A stretch of DNA of 64,000 bases from Hydractinia symbiolongicarpus (GCF_029227915.1 NC_079882.1:32852001-32916000), one strand, 5' to 3'. Counted from the stretch's first letter, positions 51,600-64,000 are shown. Made by a program: numbers and translations. The notes: generated by a model from the letters alone, not told the origin.

Positions 51600-54500
51600 G
51601 GAAATGAGTTTACTCCCTGGGTACTTTCTTTGTATACTTTTGACTATACGGGCCAAGCCGGGATTTACGGGAAATCGCGAGTTTTCGTTTGCCGGCGATT
51701 AAACTTCTTTTATTCAGCGTCTCATCAAAAATGAAAACATTTTTGAAAACTACAAGTCTCATGCGTTTTAGTGGTGAAAACATAATTTAAAAAATCGTTT
51801 GGGAAATGAGTTTACTCCCTGGGTACTTTCTTTGTATACTTTTGACTATACGGGCCAAGCCCGGGATTTACGGGAAATCGCGGGTTTTCGTTTGCCGGCG
51901 ATTAAACTTCTTTTATTCAGCGTCTCATCAAAAATGAAAACATTTTTGAAAACTACAAGTCTCATGCGTTTTAGTGGTGAAAAATAAAATTAAAAAATCG
52001 TTCGGGAAATGAGTTTACTCCCTGGGTACTTTCTTTGTATACTTTTGACTATACCGCCAAGCCGGGATTTACGGGAAATCGCGGGTTTTCGTTTGCCGGC
52101 GATTAAACTTCTTTTAATCAGCGTCTCAGCAAAAATGAAAACATTTTTAAAAACTACAAGTCTTATGCGTTTTAGTGGTGAAAAAATAATTTAAAAAATC
52201 GTTCTGGAAATGAGTTTACTCCCTGGGTACTTTGTTTGTATACTTTTGACTATACGGGCCGAGTCCGGGATTTAGGGAAATCGTAGGTTTTCGTTTGCCG
52301 GCGATTAAACTGCTTTTATTCAGCGTCTCATCAAAAATGAAATCATTTTTGAAAACTACAAGTCTCATGCGTTTTAGTGGTGAAAAAATAATTTAAAAAA
52401 TCGTTCGGGAAATGAGTTTACTCCCTGGGTACTTTCTTTGTATACTTTTGACTATACGGGCCAAGCCAGGATTTACGGGAAATCGCGGGTTTTCGTTTGC
52501 CGGCGATTAAACTGCTTTTATTTAGCGTCTCATCAAAAATGAAAACATTTTTAAAAACTACAAGTCTCATGCGTTTTAGTGGTGAAAAAATAATTTAAAA
52601 AATCGTTCTGGAAATGAGTTTACTCACAGGGTACTTTCTTTGTATACATTCGACTATACGTGCCAAGCCCGGGATTTACGGGAAATCGCGGGTTTTCGTT
52701 TGCCGGCGATTAAACTTCTTTTATTCAGCGTCTCATCAAAAATAAAAACATTTTTGAAAACTACAAGTCTCATGCGTTTTAATGGTGAAAAAATAATTTA
52801 AAAAATCGTTCGGGAAATGAGTTTACTCCCTGGGTACTTTCTTTGTATACTTTTGACTATACAGCCAAGCCGGGATATACGGGAAATCGCGGGTTTTCGT
52901 TTGCCGGCGATTAAACTTCTTTTATTCAGCGTCTCATCAAAAATGAAAACATTTTTGAAAACTACAAGTCTCATGCGTTTTAGTGGTGAAAAAATAATTT
53001 AAAAAATCGTTCGGGAAATGAGTTTACTTCCTGGGTACTTTCTTTGTATACTTCTGACTATACGGGCCAAGCCGGGATTTACGGGAAATCGCGAGTTTTC
53101 GTTTGCCGGCGATTAAACTTCTTTTATTCAGCGTCTCATCAAAAATGAAAACATTTTTGAAAACTACAAGTCTCATGCGTTTTAGTGGTGAAAAAATAAT
53201 ATAAAAAATCGTTTGGGAAATGAGTTTACTCCCTGGGTACTTTCTTTGTATACTTTTGACTATACGGGCCAAGCCCGGGATTTACGGGAAATCGCGGGTT
53301 TTCGTTTGCCGGCGATTAAACTTCTTTTATTCAGCGTCTCATTAAAAATGAAAACATTTTTGAAAACTACAAGTCTCATGCGTTTTATTGTGAAAAAATA
53401 ATTTAAAAAATCGTTCGGGAAATGAGTTTACTCCCTGGGTACTTTCTTTGTATACTTTTGACTATACGGCCAAGCCGGGATTTACGGGAAATCGCGGGTT
53501 TTCGTTTGCCGGCGATTAAACTTCTTTTAATCAGCGTCTCAGCAAAAATGAAAACATTTTTAAAAACTACAAGTCTTATGCGTTTTAGTGGTGAAAAAAT
53601 AATTTAAAAGATCGTTCTGGAAATGAGTTTACTCCCTGGGTACTTTGTTTGTATACTTTTGACTATACGGGCTGAGTCCGGGATTTAGGGAAATCGTAGG
53701 TTTTCGTTTGCCGGCGATTAAACTGCTTTTATTCAGCGTCTCATCAAAAATGAAATCATTTTTGAAAACTACAAGTCTCATGCGTTTTAGTGGTGAAAAA
53801 ATAATTTAAAAAATCGTTCGGGAAATGAGTTTACTCCCTGGGTACTTTCTTTGTATACTTTTGACTATACAGCCCAAGCCAGGATTTACGGGAAATCGCG
53901 GGTTTTCGTTTGCCGGCGATTAAACTTCTTTTATTCAGGGTCTCATCAAAAATGAAAACATTTTTAAAAACTACAATTCTCATGGGCTTTAGTGGTGAAA
54001 AAATAATATAAAAAATCGTTTGGGAAATGAGTTTACTCCCTGGGTACTTTCTTTGTATACTTTAGACTATACGGGCCAAGCCCGGGATTTACGGGAAATC
54101 GCGGGTTTTCGTTTGCCGGCGATTAAACTTCTTTTATTCAGCGTCTCATCAAAAATGAAAACATTTTTGAAAACTACAAGTCTCATGCGTTTTAGTGGTG
54201 AAAAAATAATTTAAAAAATCGTTCTGGAAATGAGTTTACTCACAGGGTACTTTCTTTGTATACATTCGACTATACGTGCCAAGCCCGGGATTTACGGGAA
54301 ATCGCGGGTTTTCGTTTGCCGGCGATTAAACTTCTTTTATTCAGCGTCTCATCAAAAATAAAAACATTTTTGAAAACTACAAGTCTCATGCGTTTTAATG
54401 GTGAAAAAATAATTTAAAAAATCGTTCGGGAAATGAGTTTACTCCCTGGGTACTTTCTTTGTATACTTTTGACTATACGGCCAAGCCGGGATATACGGGA

Positions 54501-56439
54501 AATCGCGGGTTTTCGTTTGCCGGCGATTAAACTTCTTTTATTCAGCGTCTCATCAAAAATGAAAACATTTTTGAAAACTACAAGTCTCATGCGTTTTAGT
54601 GGTGAAAAAATAATTTAAAAAATCGTTCGGGAAATGAGTTTACTTCCTGGGTACTTTCTTTGTATACTTCTGACTATACGGGCCAAGCCGGGATTTACGG
54701 GAAATCGCGAGTTTTCGTTTGCCGGCGATTAAACTTCTTTTATTCAGCGTCTCATCAAAAATGAAAACATTTTTGAAAACTACAAGTCTCATGCGTTTTA
54801 GTGGTGAAAAAATAATATAAAAAATCGTTTGGGAAATGAGTTTACTCCCTGGGTACTTTCTTTGTATACTTTTGACTATACGGGCCAAGCCCGGGATTTA
54901 CGGGAAATCGCGGGTTTTCGTTTGCCGGCGATTAAACTTCTTTTATTCAGCGTCTCATTAAAAATGAAAACATTTTTGAAAACTACAAGTCTCATGCGTT
55001 TTATTGTGAAAAAATAATTTAAAAAATCGTTCGGGAAATGAGTTTACTCCCTGGGTACTTTCTTTGTATACTTTTGACTATACGGCCAAGCCGGGATTTA
55101 CGGGAAATCGCGGGTTTTCGTTTGCCGGCGATTAAACTTCTTTTAATCAGCGTCTCAGCAAAAATGAAAACATTTTTAAAAACTACAAGTCTTATGCGTT
55201 TTAGTGGTGAAAAAATAATTTAAAAGATCGTTCTGGAAATGAGTTTACTCCCTGGGTACTTTGTTTGTATACTTTTGACTATACGGGCTGAGTCCGGGAT
55301 TTAGGGAAATCGTAGGTTTTCGTTTGCCGGCGATTAAACTGCTTTTATTCAGCGTCTCATCAAAAATGAAATCATTTTTGAAAACTACAAGTCTCATGCG
55401 TTTTAGTGGTGAAAAAATAATTTAAAAAATCGTTCGGGAAATGAGTTTACTCCCTGGGTACTTTCTTTGTATACTTTTGACTATACAGCCCAAGCCAGGA
55501 TTTACGGGAAATCGCGGGTTTTCGTTTGCCGGCGATTAAACTTCTTTTATTCAGGGTCTCATCAAAAATGAAAACATTTTTAAAAACTACAATTCTCATG
55601 GGCTTTAGTGGTGAAAAAATAATATAAAAAATCGTTTGGGAAATGAGTTTACTCCCTGGGTACTTTCTTTGTATACTTTAGACTATACGGGCCAAGCCCG
55701 GGATTTACGGGAAATCGCGGGTTTTCGTTTGCCGGCGATTAAACTTCTTTTATTCAGCGTCTCATCAAAAATGAAAACATTTTTGAAAACTACAAGTCTC
55801 ATGCGTTTTAGTGGTGAAAAAATAATTTAAAAAATCGTTCGGGAAATGAGTTTACTCCCTGGGTACTTTCTTTGTATACTTTTGACTATACGGGCCAAGC
55901 CGGGATTTACGGGAAATCGCGAGTTTTCGTTTGCCGGCGATTAAACTTCTTTTATTCAGCGTCTCATCAAAAATGAAAACATTTTTGAAAACTACAAGTC
56001 TCATGCGTTTTAGTGGTGAAAACATAATATAAAAAATCGTTTGGGAAATGAGTTTACTCCCTGGGTACTTTCTTTGTATACTTTTGACTATACGGGCCAA
56101 GCCCGGGATTTACGGGAAATCGCGGGTTTTCGTTTGCCGGCGATTAAACTTCTTTTATTCAGCGTCTCATCAAAAATGAAAACATTTTTGAAAACTACAA
56201 GTCTCATGCGTTTTAGTGGTGAAAAATAAAATTAAAAAATCGTTCGGGAAATGAGTTTACTCCCTGGGTACTTTCTTTGTATACTTTTGACTATACGGCC
56301 AAGCCGGGATTTACGGGAAATCGCGGGTTTTCGTTTGCCGGCGATTAAACTTCTTTTAATCAGCGTCTCAGCAAAAATGAAAACATTTTTAAAAACTACA
56401 AGTCTTATGCGTTTTAGTGGTGAAAAAATAATTTAAAAA

Positions 56440-59400
56440 ATCGTTCTGGAAATGAGTTTACACCCTGGGTACTTTGTTTGTATACTTTTGACTATACGGG
56501 CCGAGTCCGGGATTTAGGGAAATCGTAGGTTTTCGTTTGCCGGCGATTAAACTGCTTTTATTCAGCGTCTCATCAAAAATGAAATCATTTTTGAAAACTA
56601 CAAGTCCCATGCGTTTTAGTGGTGAAAAAATAAATTAAAAAATCGTTCGGGAAATGAGTTTACTCCCTGGGTACTTTCTTTGTATACTTTTGACTATACG
56701 GGCCAAGCCAGGATTTACGGGAAATCGCGGGTTTTCGTTTGCCGGCGATTAAACTACTTTTATTTAGCGTCTCATCAAAAATGAAAACATTTTTGAAAAC
56801 TACAAGTCTCATGCGTTTTAGTGGTGAAAAAATAATTTAAAAAATCGTTCTGGAAATGAGTTTACTCACAGGGTACTTTCTTTGTATACATTCGACTATA
56901 CGTGCCAAGCCCGGGATTTACGGGAAATCGCGGGTTTTCGTTTGCCGGCGATTAAACTTCTTTTATTCAGCGTCTCATCAAAAATAAAAACATTTTTGAA
57001 AACTACAAGTCTCATGCGTTTTAATGGTGAAAAAATAATTTAAAAAATCGTTCGGGAAATGAGTTTACTCCCTGGGTACTTTCTTTGTATACTTTTGACT
57101 ATACGGCCAAGCCGGGATATACGGGAAATTGCGGGTTTTCGTTTGCCGGCGATTAAACTTCTTTTATTCAGCGTCTCATCAAAAATGAAAATATTTTTAA
57201 AAACTACAAGTCTTATGCGTTTTAGTGGTGAAAAAATGATTTAAAAAATCGTTCTGGAAATGACTTTACTCACAGGGTACTTTCTTTGTTCACATTCGAC
57301 TATACGGGCCAAGCCCGGGATTTACGGGAAATCGCGGGTTTTCGTTTTCCGGCGATTAAACCTCTTTCATTAAGCGTCTCATCAAAAATGAAAACATTTT
57401 TAAAAACTTCAAGTCTCATGCGTTTTAGTGGTGAAAAAATAATATAAAAAATCGTTCGGGAAATGAGTTTACTCCCTGGGTACTTTCTTTGTATACTTTT
57501 GACTATACGGGCCAAGCCGGGATTTACGGGAAATCGCGAGTTTTCGTTTGCCGGCGATTAAACTTCTTTTATTCAGCGTCTCATCAAAAATGAAAACATT
57601 TTTGAAAACTACAAGTCTCATGCGTTTTAGTGGTGAAAACATAATATAAAAAATCGTTTGGGAAATGAGTTTACTCCCTGGGTACTTTCTTTGTATACTT
57701 TTGACTATACGGGCCAAGCCCGGGATTTACGGGAAATCGCGGGTTTTCGTTTGCTGGCGATTAAACTTCTTTTATTCAGCGTCTCATCAAAAATGAAAAC
57801 ATTTTTGAAAACTACAAGTCTCATGCGTTTTAGTGGTGAAAAAATAATTTAAAAAATCGTTCGGGAAATGAGTTTACTCCCTGGGTACTTTCTTTGTATA
57901 CTTTTGACTATACGGCCAAGCCGGGATTTATGGGAAATCGCGGGTTTTCGTTTGCCGGCGATTAAACTTCTTTTAATCAGCGTCTCAGCAAAAATGAAAA
58001 CATTTTTAAAAACTACAAGTCTTATGCGTTTTAGTGGTGAAAAAATAATTTAAAAAATCGTTCTGGAAATGAGTTTACTCCCTGGGTACTTTGTTTGTAT
58101 ACTTTTGACTATACGGGCTGAGTCCGGGATTTAGGGAAATCGTAGGTTTTCGTTTGCCGGCGATTAAACTGCTTTTTATCAGCGTCTCATCAAAAATGAA
58201 ATCATTTTTGAAAACTACAAGTCTCATGCGTTTTAGTGGTGAAAAAATAATTTAAAAAATCGTTCGGGAAATGAGTTTACTCCCTGGGTACTTTCTTTGT
58301 ATACTTTTGACTATACAGCCCAAGCCAGGATTTACGGGAAATCGCGGGTTTTCGTTTGCCGGCGATTAAACTTCTTTTATTCAGGGTCTCATCAAAAATG
58401 AAAACATTTTTAAAAACTACAATTCTCATGGGCTTTAGTGGTGAAAAAATAATATAAAAAATCGTTTGGGAAATGAGTTTACTCCCTGGGTACTTTCTTT
58501 GTATACTTTTGACTATACGGGCCAAGCCCGGGATTTACGGGAAATCGCGGGTTTTCGTTTGCCGGCGATTAAACTTCTTTTATTCAGCGTCTCATCAAAA
58601 ATGAAAACATTTTTGAAAACTACAAGTCTCATGCGTTTTAGTGGTGAAAATATAATTTAAAAAATCGTTCGGGAAATGAGTTTACTCCCTGGGTACTTTC
58701 TTTGTATACTTTTGACTATACGGGCCAAGCCGGGATTTACGGGAAATCGCGAATTTTCGTTTGCCGGCGATTAAACTTCTTTTATTCAGCGTCTCATCAA
58801 AAATGAAAACATTTTTGAAAACTACAAGTCTCATGCGTTTTAGTGGTGAAAACATAATATAAAAAATCGTTTGGGAAATGAGTTTACTCCCTGGGTACTT
58901 TCTTTGTATACTTTTGACTATACGGGCCAAGCCCGGGATTTACGGGAAATCGCGGGTTTTCGTTTGCCGGCGATTAAACTTCTTTTATTCAGCGTCTCAT
59001 CAAAAATGAAAACATTTTTGAAAACTACAAGTCTCATGCGTTTTAGTGGTGAAAAATAAAATTAAAAAATCGTTCGGGAAATGAGTTTACTCCCTGGGTA
59101 CTTTCTTTGTATACTTTTGACTATACGGCCGAGTCCGGGATTTAGGGAAATCGTAGGTTTTCGTTTGCCGGCGATTAAACTGCTTTTATTCAGCGTCTCA
59201 CCAAAAATGAAATCATTTTTGAAAACTACAAGTCCCATGCGTTTTAGTGGTGAAAAAATAAATTAAAAAATCGTTCGGGAAATGAGTTTACTCCCTGGGT
59301 ACTTTCTTTGTATACTTTTGACTATACGGGCCAAGCCAGGATTTACGGGAAATCGCGGGTTTTCGTTTGCCGGCGATTAAACTACTTTTATTTAGCGTCT

Positions 59401-62400
59401 CATCAAAAATGAAAACATTTTTGAAAACTACAAGTCTCATGCGTTTTAGTGGTGAAAAAATAATTTAAAAAATCGTTCTGGAAATGAGTTTACTCACAGG
59501 GTACTTTCTTTGTATACATTCGACTATACGTGCCAAGCCCGGGATTTACGGGAAATCGCGGGTTTTCGTTTGCCGGCGATTAAACTTCTTTTATTCAGCG
59601 TCTCATCAAAAATAAAAACATTTTTGAAAACTACAAGTCTCATGCGTTTTAATGGTGAAAAAATAATTTAAAAAATCGTTCGGGAAATGAGTTTACTCCC
59701 TGGGTACTTTCTTTGTATACTTTTGACTATACGGCCAAGCCGGGATATACGGGAAATTGCGGGTTTTCGTTTGCCGGCGATTAAACTTCTTTTATTCAGC
59801 GTCTCATCAAAAATGAAAATATTTTTAAAAACTACAAGTCTTATGCGTTTTAGTGGTGAAAAAATGATTTAAAAAATCGTTCTGGAAATGACTTTACTCA
59901 CAGGGTACTTTCTTTGTTCACATTCGACTATACGGGCCAAGCCCGGGATTTACGGGAAATCGTGGGTTTTCGTTTTCCGGCGATTAAACCTCTTTCATTA
60001 AGCGTCTCATCAAAAATGAAAACATTTTTAAAAACTTCAAGTCTCATGCGTTTTAGTGGTGAAAAAATAATATAAAAAATCGTTCGGGAAATGAGTTTAC
60101 TCCCTGGGTACTTTCTTTGTATACTTTTGACTATACGGGCCAAGCCGGGATTTACGGGAAATCGCGAGTTTTCGTTTGCCGGCGATTAAACTTCTTTTAT
60201 TCAGCGTCTCATCAAAAATGAAAACATTTTTGAAAACTACAAGTCTCATGCGTTTTAGTGGTGAAAACATAATATAAAAAATCGTTTGGGAAATGAGTTT
60301 ACTCCCTGGGTACTTTCTTTGTATACTTTTGACTATACGGGCCAAGCCCGGGATTTACGGGAAATCGCGGGTTTTCGTTTGCCGGCGATTAAACTTCTTT
60401 TATTCAGCGTCTCATCAAAAATGAAAACATTTTTGAAAACTACAAGTCTCATGCGTTTTAGTGGTGAAAAAATAATTTAAAAAATCGTTCGGGAAATGAG
60501 TTTACTCCCTGGGTACTTTCTTTGTATACTTTTGACTATACGGCCAAGCCGGGATTTATGGGAAATCGCGGGTTTTCGTTTGCCGGCGATTAAACTTCTT
60601 TTAATCAGCGTCTCAGCAAAAATGAAAACATTTTTAAAAACTACAAGTCTTATGCGTTTTAGTGGTGAAAAAATAATTTAAAAAATCGATCTGGAAATGA
60701 GTTTACTCCCTGGGTACTTTGTTTGTATACTTTTGACTATACGGGCCGAGTCCGGGATTTAGGGAAATCGTAGGTTTTCGTTTGCCGGCGATTAAACTGC
60801 TTTTATTCAGCGTCTCATCAAAAATGAAATCATTTTTGAAAACTACAAGTCTCATGCGTTTTAGTGGTGAAAAAATAATTTAAAAAATCGTTCGGGAAAT
60901 GAGTTTACTCCCTGGGTACTTTCTTTGTATACTTTTGACTATACGGGCCAAGCCAGGATTTACGGGAAATCGCGGGTTTTCGTTTGCCGGCGATTAAACT
61001 GCTTTTATTTAGCGTCTCATCAAAAATGAAAACATTTTTGAAAACTACAAGTCTCATGCGTTTTAGTGGTGAAAAAATAATTTAAAAAATCGTTCTGGAA
61101 ATAAGTTTACTCACAGGGTACTTTCTTTGAATACATTCGACTATACGTGCCAAGCCTGGGATTTACGGGAAATCGCGGGTTTTCGTTTGCCGGCGATTAA
61201 ACTTCTTTTATTCAGCGTCTCATCAAAAATAAAAACATTTTTGAAAACTACAAGTCTCATACGTTTTAATGGTGAAAAAATAATTTAAAAAATCGTTCGG
61301 GAAATGAGTTTACTCCCTGGGTACTTTCTTTGTATACTTTTGACTATACGGCCAAGCCGGGATATACGGGAAATCGCGGGTTTTCGTTTGCCGGCGATTA
61401 AACTTCTTTTATTCAGCGTCTCATCAAAAATGAAAATATTTTTAAAAACTACAAATCTTATGCGTTTTAGTGGTGAAAAAATGATTTAAAAAATCGTTCT
61501 GGAAATGACTTTACTCACAGGGTACTTTCTTTGTTCACATTCGACTATACGGGCCAAGCCCGGGATTTACGGGAAATCGCGGGTTTTCGTTTTCCGGCGA
61601 TTAAACCTCTTTCATTAAGCGTCTCATCAAAAATGAAAACATTTTTGAAAACTTCAAGTCTCATGCGTTTTAGTGGTGAAAAAATAATATAAAAAATCGT
61701 TCGGGAAATGAGTTTACTCCCTGGGTACTTTCTTTGTATACTTTTGACTGTACGGGCCAAGCCCGGGATTTACGGGAAATCGCGGGTTTTCGTTTGCCGG
61801 CGATTAAACTTCTTTTATTCAGCGTCTCATCAAAAATGAAAACATTTTTGAAAACTACAAGTCTCAAGCGTTTTAGTGGTGAAAAAATAATTTAAAAAAT
61901 CGTTCGGGAAAAGAGTTTACTCCCTGGGTACTTTCTTTGTATACTTTTGACTATACGGCCAAGCCGGGATATACGGGAAATCGCGGGTTTTCGTTTGCCG
62001 GCGATTAAACTTCTTTTATTCAGCGTCTCATCAAAAATGAAAATATTTTTAAAAACTACAAATCTTATGCGTTTTAGTGGTGAAAAAATGATTTAAAAAA
62101 TCGTTCTGGAAATGACTTTACTCACAGGGTACTTTCTTTGTTCACATTCGACTATACGGGCCAAGCCCGGGATTTACGGGAAATCGCGGGTTTTCGTTTT
62201 CCGGCGATTAAACCTCTTTCATTAAGCGTCTCATCAAAAATGAAAACATTTTTGAAAACTTCAAGTCTCATGCGTTTTAGTGGTGAAAAAATAATATAAA
62301 AAATCGTTCGGGAAATGAGTTTACTCCCTGGGTACTTTCTTTGTATACTTTTGACTGTACGGGCCAAGCCCGGGATTTACGGGAAATCGCGGGTTTTCGT

Positions 62401-64000
62401 TTGCCGGCGATTAAACTTCTTTTATTCAGCGTCTCATCAAAAATGAAAACATTTTTGAAAACTACAAGTCTCATGCGTTTTAGTGGTGAAAAAATAATTT
62501 AAAAAATCGTTCGGGAAATGAGTTTACTCCCTGGGTACTTTCTTTGTATACTTTTGACTATACGGCCAAGCCGGGATTTATGGGAAATCGCGGGTTTTCG
62601 TTTGCCGGCGATTAAACTTCTTTTAATCAGCGTCTCAGCAAAAATGAAAACATTTTTAAAAACTACAAGTCTTATGCGTTTTAGTGGTGAAAAAATAATT
62701 TAAAAAATCGTTCTGGAAATGAGTTTACTCCCTGGGTACTTTGTTTGTATACTTTTGACTATACGGGCCGAGTCCGGGATTTAGGGAAATCGTAGGTTTT
62801 CGTTTGCCGGCGATTAAACTGCTTTTATTCAGCGACTCATCAAAAATGAAATCATTTTTGAAAACTACAAGTCTCATGCGTTTTAGTGGTGAAAAAATAA
62901 TTTAAAAAATCGTTCGGGAAATGAGTTTACTCCCTGGGTACTTTCTTTGTATACTTTTGACTATACGGGCCAAGCCAGGATTTACGGGAAATCGCGGGTT
63001 TTCGTTTGCCGGCGATTAAACTGCTTTTATTTAGCGTCTCATCAAAAATGAAAACATTTTTGAAAACTACAAGTCTCATGCGTTTTAGTGGTGAAAAAAT
63101 AATTTAAAAAATCGTTCTGGAAATAAGTTTACTCACAGGGTACTTTCTTTGTATACATTCGACTATACGTGCCAAGCCCGGGATTTACGGGAAATCGCGG
63201 GTTTTCGTTTGCCGGCGATTAAACTTCTTTTATTCAGCGTCTCATCAAAAATAAAAACATTTTTGAAAACTACAAGTCTCATGCGTTTTAATGGTGAAAA
63301 AATAATTTAAAAAATCGTTCGGGAAATGAGTTTACTCCCTGGGTACTTTCTTTGTATACTTTTGACTATACGGCCAAGCCGGGATATACGGGAAATCGCG
63401 GGTTTTCGTTTGCCGGCGATTAAACTTCTTTTATTCAGCGTCTCATCAAAAATGAAAATATTTTTAAAAACTACAAATCTTATGCGTTTTAGTGGTGAAA
63501 AAATGATTTAAAAAATCGTTCTGGAAATGACTTTACTCACAGGGTACTTTCTTTGTTCACATTCGACTATACGGGCCAAGCCCGGGATTTACGGGAAATC
63601 GCGGGTTTTCGTTTTCCGGCGATTAAACCTCTTTCATTAAGCGTCTCATCAAAAATGAAAACATTTTTGAAAACTTCAAGTCTCATGCGTTTTAGTGGTG
63701 AAAAAATAATATAAAAAATCGTTCGGGAAATGAGTTTACTCCCTGGGTACTTTCTTTGTATACTTTTGACTGTACGGGCCAAGCCCGGGATTTACGGGAA
63801 ATCGCGGGTTTTCGTTTGCCGGCGATTAAACTTCTTTTATTCAGCGTCTCATCAAAAATGAAAACATTTTTGAAAACTACAAGTCTCAAGCGTTTTAGTG
63901 GTGAAAAAATAATTTAAAAAATCGTTCGGGAAAAGAGTTTACTCCCTGGGTACTTTCTTTGTATACTTTTGACTATACGGGCCAAGCCGGGATTTACGGG
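56440..64000. repeat. Domain E2: 8-, 10- and 13-monomer repeats at the right end
   Basis: The rare TTTGTTCACATTCG monomer marks the units; the G of TTTG in it lies at 57,288, 59,916, 61,533, 62,140 and 63,555, with spacings of 2628, 1617, 607 and 1415 bp (13, 8, 3 and 7 monomers; 607 + 1415 = 2022). Each marker is preceded by an ACGGCCAAGCCGGGATATACGGG monomer and followed by a CTTCAAG-tail monomer. The array is still in progress at the right edge, where the final partial monomer starts at 63,929. No non-satellite sequence was seen. Confidence 0.85.
61304..62517. repeat. 3-monomer (607-bp) tandem duplication
   Basis: About 61,304-61,910 is repeated at 61,911-62,517, shown by GGGATATACGGG, AACTACAAATC and TTTGTTCACATTCG in both. 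The left copy carries TCTCAAGCG at about 61,863 and the right copy begins GGGAAAAGAG at about 61,911. Both of these rare states reappear near 63,885 and 63,928, 2022 bp later, so the 607-bp event was partly carried into a later or overlapping duplication. Confidence 0.82.

Larger units (their letters stand above)
50580..56440. repeat. Domain E1: 8-monomer (1616-bp) higher-order repeat and 13-monomer derivative
   Basis: The rare CTATACAGCCCAAGCCAGG monomer lies at 51,241, 53,867 and 55,483 (offsets 2626 and 1616 bp), and again at 58,313. Each unit includes a TTTTATTGTG-tail monomer, an ACGGCCAAGCC monomer with TTTTAATCAGCG and TCAGCAAAAATG, a TACTTTGTTTGTATAC subtype 2 monomer, and an ATGGGC-tail monomer. 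The 2626-bp interval equals the 8-unit repeat plus five extra monomers. Copies at 53.2-54.8 and 54.8-56.4 kb are nearly identical. Confidence 0.85.
1..64000. repeat. Satellite DNA array, ~202-bp monomer, ~316 copies
   Basis: The same unit recurs head to tail from the first to the last base. Monomer starts (GGAAATGAG or a variant) fall at 1, 203, 406, 609 and 812 on the left and at 63726 and 63929 on the right, so units are 201-203 bp and the array runs beyond both ends of the window. Reading through all 64 kb I found no stretch that is not this monomer and no inverted unit. Conserved landmarks in each copy are, in order: GGGTACTTTCTTTGTATAC, the CCCGGG-ATTTACGGG block, TTTGCCGGCGATTAAAC, AGCGTCTCATCAAAAATG, GCGTTTTAGTGGT and an A-rich tail ending ATCGTTC. 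Such arrays are typical of eukaryotic centromeric, pericentromeric or subtelomeric heterochromatin; a unit near 200 bp is close to one nucleosome plus linker. The species and family are not identifiable by eye. Confidence 0.98.

Noticed and set aside
1-64000. CRISPR array
   Set aside because: Periodic repeats are present, but there are no unique spacers: the entire 202-bp period is repeated, and no cas genes are present.
1-64000. Ancestral dimer of two related ~101-bp halves
   Set aside because: I compared the two halves of the monomer by eye and found no convincing similarity; one is GC-rich with CGGG boxes, the other A-rich.
1-64000. Strict alternation of TTCGGG and TTCTGG monomers as a 405-bp dimer repeat
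   Set aside because: The two starts often alternate over short runs, but many places have two or more of the same type in succession (for example 609, 812 and 1015), so no array-wide dimer exists.
1-64000. tRNA, rRNA, telomeric repeats, LTRs or transposon ends
   Set aside because: No box A/B pair, rRNA-like block, telomere-type short repeat, long terminal repeats or target-site duplications were seen. TTAGGG occurs only as part of subtype 2 monomers, once per unit.

Overview
The whole 64 kb window is one uninterrupted array of tandemly repeated satellite DNA. The monomer is 201-203 bp, mostly 202 or 203. Counting from the first monomer start (position 1) to the last (position 63929) gives about 316 complete monomers plus a partial one, all on the same strand. 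I found no protein-coding gene, RNA gene, transposon, LTR element or unique sequence. An array this long, this regular and without genes points to a eukaryotic chromosome, most likely centromeric, pericentromeric or subtelomeric heterochromatin. The sequence does not tell me the species, and I do not recognise the monomer as a named satellite family.

The monomer has two contrasting halves. A GC-rich half (about monomer positions 45-100) carries CGGG boxes spaced 9-11 bp apart. An A/T-rich half (about 105-200) contains A- and T-tracts and, in many copies, an inverted repeat with 9-bp arms and a 4-nt loop. By hand count the consensus is about 38% GC with about 12 CpG sites, which is not CpG-depleted. 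Several recurring monomer subtypes exist, and their order makes higher-order repeats visible.

Layout. (1) 1-11.1 kb: mixed older-looking domain with many subtypes and 4-, 5- and 8-monomer duplications. (2) 11.1-22.65 kb: segment A, starting with a 3-monomer repeat. (3) 22.65-40.06 kb: segment B, a tandem copy of segment A (basic period about 11.53 kb, 57 monomers) enlarged by duplications of 6, 10 and 15 monomers, the loss of one 3-monomer unit and three single-monomer differences. Every step in the A-to-B offset can be accounted for. (4) 40.06-45.1 kb: a 5-monomer (1011 bp) repeat and its derivatives. (5) 45.1-50.8 kb: four near-identical blocks spaced 7, 5 and 8 monomers apart. (6) 50.6-64 kb: 8-monomer (about 1616 bp) repeats with 13-, 10- and 3-monomer derivatives.

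All measured duplication spacings are whole numbers of monomers, and several breakpoints can be seen as chimeric monomers joined in register. This is the expected outcome of unequal crossing-over or homologous break repair between monomers. There is no gene set to act together here. Open reading frames of 61-120 codons exist on both strands, but they are by-products of repeating the same 202 bp many times.
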